Source: an uncultured Bacteroides sp.
GTDB lineage: Bacteria > Bacteroidota > Bacteroidia > Bacteroidales > Bacteroidaceae
Direction of reading: 5' to 3'
DNA: 64,000 nucleotides
NCBI RefSeq assembly: GCF_910586915.1
Contig: NZ_CAJULN010000005.1
Coordinates: 62,001-126,000 of the forward strand
The notes beneath the pieces are model-generated. The model worked only from the letters and a program-made list of their open reading frames with translations, did no database searches and was not told where the DNA came from. Position numbers and translations under genes: made by a program. This document shows, piece by piece, positions 61,303-64,000 of the stretch (positions are counted from its first letter, which is position 1; each line of letters begins with the position of its first letter).

Positions 61303-62343
61303 TTATCGGTTCCTTCTAATTTGTAATTGATATCCAATATTTTCATATCTTTGAATCTCAATAGATGGAACATTTTCAAAAACTCTTCGCAAACGACTTA
61401 TTGCATTATGAAGTCTCGGAACATTATTTGATTTATCTGACCAAAATATTTTCTTGATTTCTTCGTCTTTCAATATGTAATCTGGAACTTCTAAAAAACG
61501 TCTTAATAAAATAGCTGTTTGTGGTGGTAGCTGAATTTCCTCTTTACCAAATATAAGTTTTCTCAAGTCTGCATCAAACATAATATCTTGGTCCATATGA
61601 TAGATATGAACAGAGGTAGGAGCAACAATGTTCTTTTGCCATCTCTTTCTAAAAAATATCATTATATTAATAACAACTGCACACAGCCAATAAATAAAAC
61701 CATAAACAAAGCCTCTTACACCCACAAGAGTAAAAAATGAAAAATAGAAAAAACCTTTTGCTTCAACCTCGCAACGATAACCTACCGTAATATCGAATGC
61801 CGGTATATAATTTTCATGTAAAAAAGAGTCAGGGTATACACGATCTGTAATGTTTTCATCTTTATCGGATACCAAAAGCTGCAACACAAAAGTGCCAGAC
61901 AAACTTTGCTGTTTCAAATGCAATTGCCACTTTTCATATAAAGAGTCCACTACTAAAGGATACTTAGCTAAATAAGCAGTATGTAACAAACGTAATCGCG
62001 GATCGGATGTTATATTTTTACGATTTTTTTCTTTATCCAAGCAGTATCCACGTCTTCCGCTTTCATCTGTTATATAAACCATATCAGGATATTCCTCTAA
62101 TTCCTGTTTCCTATCACTTGTATAAAGATAACCATCAAAAGGATTTTCTTGTAAATGTTGCAAAAAAACTGCTTTAAAAACACTTTCCACTCTTTCACTG
62201 AACATTTTTTTTCTATCACCATAATAGAATTGTCCTATAATGAAAAATAATAATATCTCCCCTAAAAATATTATTAACAAAAAGTGCATCTTTTGTCTAT
62301 CTTTAAATATAATTGTATCACTTAGTTTCGTTATCAATTTCAT
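61303..62343 (-). CDS. ToxR-like membrane-anchored winged-helix regulator
   Basis: 346 residues from ATG 62343 (MKLITKLSDTII); an earlier in-frame ATG at 62409 is on the far side of the -7 element and is rejected. Residues about 20-38 form TM1. A ~155-residue extracytoplasmic domain follows (MVYITDESGRRGYCLDKEK within it). Two closely spaced hydrophobic segments (about 194-231) lead to a cytoplasmic C-terminal winged helix of the OmpR/PhoB type (LPPQTAILLRRFLEVPDYIL and the recognition-helix part RLHNAISRLRRVFE). This inverted layout, sensor N-terminal and DNA-binding C-terminal, differs from ToxR (DNA-binding N-terminal) but is the same idea: one-step membrane sensing. It lies at the head of the NVEALA locus and is the likely controller. 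Confidence 0.82.
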   Translation of the reverse strand: MKLITKLSDTIIFKDRQKMHFLLIIFLGEILLFFIIGQFYYGDRKKMFSERVESVFKAVFLQHLQENPFDGYLYTSDRKQELEEYPDMVYITDESGRRGYCLDKEKNRKNITSDPRLRLLHTAYLAKYPLVVDSLYEKWQLHLKQQSLSGTFVLQLLVSDKDENITDRVYPDSFLHENYIPAFDITVGYRCEVEAKGFFYFSFFTLVGVRGFVYGFIYWLCAVVINIMIFFRKRWQKNIVAPTSVHIYHMDQDIMFDADLRKLIFGKEEIQLPPQTAILLRRFLEVPDYILKDEEIKKIFWSDKSNNVPRLHNAISRLRRVFENVPSIEIQRYENIGYQLQIRRNR

Positions 62344-62374
62344 AGTATGACTTAATTTATCTGTTTGAAAAGAA

Positions 62375-62382
62375 CAAAGATA
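62375..62382 (-). promoter_or_regulatory. -7 element of the membrane regulator gene
   Basis: The minus strand reads TATCTTTG (TAnnTTTG), 31 bp before the ATG at 62343. This supports that start over the ATG at 62409, which lies upstream of the element. Confidence 0.6.
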
Positions 62383-62477
62383 GCATTGATTGTAAAAATT
62401 GGCAGACAATTTTCAGTTATATCAGAAATAATCTTTCCAACCAAAGAAATTAGTTTTTAAGATTCAGTATTGGGGAG

Positions 62478-63746
62478 CTACCGCACCTTCCACCCGCCGA
62501 AAAGTGTTTTCTTAAAGCAAGCCTTGTTGCGCTCCGCCTCTTCCGAATCGTAGGCTATTGCACGGTCGAAGTACTCTATCGCCTGCGGTATGTCCTGCTG
62601 CGTCCCCCGTCCGAAGCCATAGGCAACGCCGAGCGCGTTGAGCACCGCGGCATCCAAAGGTTCCCAAACCTCTTCGAGCATACCGTTTTCCTCTATCTCC
62701 GAAAGAAAGCCGAAGGCGGTGGCATCGTCCTGGAAAGTACCCCAGCCGTTCTGATAGCAAATGGCAAGTTCGGCGGCAGGCTGCCAGGAGTCTTCCTCGT
62801 CCATGTTGCGATAAGCTTTATTGAGCCATACCACTGCTTTGGCATAATCGCGCGCAACATTGCCACGTCCTTGAAAATAGAAGTCGCCCACACGGAACTG
62901 CGCCTTGGCGTGGCCTGCTTCAGCCGCCAGCAGGTAATGGGCGAAGGCTTTATCCAAGTCCTGACTGACGCCGTAGCCTGTGGCATGGCATACCGCCACG
63001 TTGTAGGCAGACTGTACATCGCCATACTCCACTGCTAAGGAGTAATATTGGAAAGCGCCTTCCGCATCGTCATACTCGTCTTCCAGCAGTTTGCCGTAAT
63101 CATTGCAGGCAAGCGGGTTGCCCGCATCGGCAAGCTGTTGGAGGCAGTTTTCATACGCATCATCGCCGAGGTCTGCCAATTCCGACTCACAAATGGTACG
63201 ATAGTTGCCCAAAGCGGCAGACAGCCCGTTGTCGAGCGAGTTTTCGTAATACTCCGCCGCTATGGGGTAAGCGAAGGCGTAGTACTCCTCTTCGGTGTCG
63301 TATTTGTTGCTCTCTTCGTCGCCGTAAATAACAAGGTAGTCGCCATAGAAAAAGACGTTGCCCACCATGTATTGGCTAAAGGCATCGCCCTCCTGTGCCC
63401 GTTGCTTCACTATCGTAAAGGCTTCCTCGAGCGAAGCGAAAGGCATCGTTTTGCGGAGTGCGGGAGAAAGGTTACCGGTGCGCAAGGCACACAACACGCC
63501 GTCGGCACTGCCCAGACGCACGCTCTCCTTTATCAGCCGCGACGCCTGTTCCTCGTCGACGGGAAATCCTGCGCCGCACCATACATATTCTTCGCCCGAA
63601 TAACATCGGCCGAGATAGCAGCAGGCGTCTGCATCACCCTGTTCCACTGCCCGGCAGAGAAGTTCGTAGCCTTCCCACATTTGTTCCTTATCGTAGCTTT
63701 TCCATATCTTGTCGATGGCAACGGCTACCGTTTCACTGTGTTTCAT
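62478..63746 (-). CDS. Sel1-like (TPR-type) repeat protein
   Basis: 422 residues, no signal peptide. At least seven Sel1-like repeats are visible, such as YNVAVCHATGYGVSQDLDKAFAHY, AQFRVGDFYFQGRG and LGVAYGFGRGTQQDIPQAIEYF. Sel1 repeats form superhelical protein-binding scaffolds. It lies 12 bp downstream of the partial gene at the window edge and is probably co-transcribed with it. The partner is unknown. Confidence 0.85.
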   Translation of the reverse strand: MKHSETVAVAIDKIWKSYDKEQMWEGYELLCRAVEQGDADACCYLGRCYSGEEYVWCGAGFPVDEEQASRLIKESVRLGSADGVLCALRTGNLSPALRKTMPFASLEEAFTIVKQRAQEGDAFSQYMVGNVFFYGDYLVIYGDEESNKYDTEEEYYAFAYPIAAEYYENSLDNGLSAALGNYRTICESELADLGDDAYENCLQQLADAGNPLACNDYGKLLEDEYDDAEGAFQYYSLAVEYGDVQSAYNVAVCHATGYGVSQDLDKAFAHYLLAAEAGHAKAQFRVGDFYFQGRGNVARDYAKAVVWLNKAYRNMDEEDSWQPAAELAICYQNGWGTFQDDATAFGFLSEIEENGMLEEVWEPLDAAVLNALGVAYGFGRGTQQDIPQAIEYFDRAIAYDSEEAERNKACFKKTLFGGWKVR

Positions 63747-63758
63747 TGTCAGTTATTG

Positions 63759-64000
63759 TTATATTTCCGTTATGTCTGTCCATTCGTCCGTCAGGCGAGG
63801 CAGTTCTCGTTTATGGTAGTAGTTATATAGCCAGTAACGTACACGACCGTCGTAGGAAGTCTGTGTGGTAAACACCACCCGGCGCCCCGCTTCATCATTG
63901 CCTCCCATCTCGACGATATAAGCCGCTTTCGTTCCGCGCACTTCCAGATAATCGTCGCCAGCATCGGGTCTTTGCAGCAGCAGGGAAGAGGATTTGCCGG
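63759..64000 (-). CDS. C-terminal end of an unrecognised protein (continues outside window)
   Basis: An open frame runs from the window edge to the stop at 63759, about 80 residues, ending KRELPRLTDEWTDITEI. The GTG that could be read as a start at 63941 is internal, since the frame stays open to base 63998. The visible part has aromatic-rich beta-like sequence (VRYWLYNYYH) and no domain I can name. The 12-bp gap to the Sel1 gene suggests an operon. Confidence 0.7.
   Translation of the reverse strand, partial: GKSSSLLLQRPDAGDDYLEVRGTKAAYIVEMGGNDEAGRRVVFTTQTSYDGRVRYWLYNYYHKRELPRLTDEWTDITEI

Noticed and set aside
62344..62409. N-terminal extension of the membrane regulator to ATG 62409
   Set aside because: The extension would contain the TATCTTTG element of its own promoter; the start at 62343 is preferred.

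Overview
The window is chromosomal DNA from a gut Bacteroides, probably of the thetaiotaomicron/ovatus group. The evidence is two SusC/SusD outer-membrane systems, Bacteroides-type promoters (TTTG or TTG, about 19 bp, then TAnnTTTG), many Cys-anchored lipoproteins, NVEALA peptides, a tRNA-Lys integration scar, and an arginine gene cluster in the order typical of Bacteroides. The species cannot be fixed from this sequence alone.

Layout. 1-3.7 kb: the end of an RND efflux pump gene and its TolC-type outer-membrane partner. 3.9-10.3 kb, minus strand: an acyltransferase-3 gene broken by a one-base frameshift, class I fumarase, a hexapeptide-repeat protein (DUF4954-like) and the GTPase HflX. 10.6-16.6 kb, minus strand: a SusC-SusD operon with two small lipoproteins and no degradative enzyme, divergent from a stand-alone tyrosine recombinase (17.0-18.2 kb). 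18.7-22.4 kb, minus strand: MarC, a YjjG-like nucleotidase, a coiled-coil lipoprotein, RsmI and a conserved hypothetical protein. 22.6-24.3 kb, plus strand: thymidine kinase and an AI-2E/PerM-type permease. 24.4-27.7 kb: tRNA-Lys followed by element debris, namely an integrase N-terminus, a decayed surface-protein gene with collagen-like repeats, and an OmpA-type protein with a shortened C-domain. 28.2-35.8 kb, plus strand: argR, a GNAT gene, argG, argC and argD, then proC, a HTH-cupin regulator and an acyl-CoA synthetase. 36.0-43.2 kb, plus strand: a tightly coupled operon of a family 8 polysaccharide lyase, a glycosyltransferase fused to a histidine-triad-like DUF4922 domain, a SpoIID/LytB protein without a signal peptide, and an AmpG-like permease. 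43.6-45.9 kb: an AT-rich type II restriction-modification pair. 46.3-54.7 kb, minus strand: a second SusC-SusD operon with DUF4843, PKD-like and thioredoxin proteins. 54.9-56.9 kb, plus strand: a pair resembling the Tannerella MurT/MurK MurNAc uptake and kinase genes. 57.2-62.3 kb, minus strand: a membrane-anchored winged-helix regulator, two NVEALA peptides, two beta-propeller lipoproteins and a thioredoxin-like/DUF1573 lipoprotein. 62.5-64.0 kb: a Sel1-repeat protein and the end of an unrecognised gene.

Two signals stand out. First, the NVEALA locus looks like a self-contained envelope system: a ToxR-like sensor, short exported peptides with a shared leader motif, and paired lipoproteins. 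Its function is unknown. Second, intergenic regions carry arrays of short palindromes spaced almost exactly two helical turns apart (20-23 bp). The core sequence differs at each locus: 3769-3858, 18239-18368, 27854-27939 and 56962-57068. Three of the four convergent gene junctions in the window hold such an array, and the fourth holds a large palindrome.
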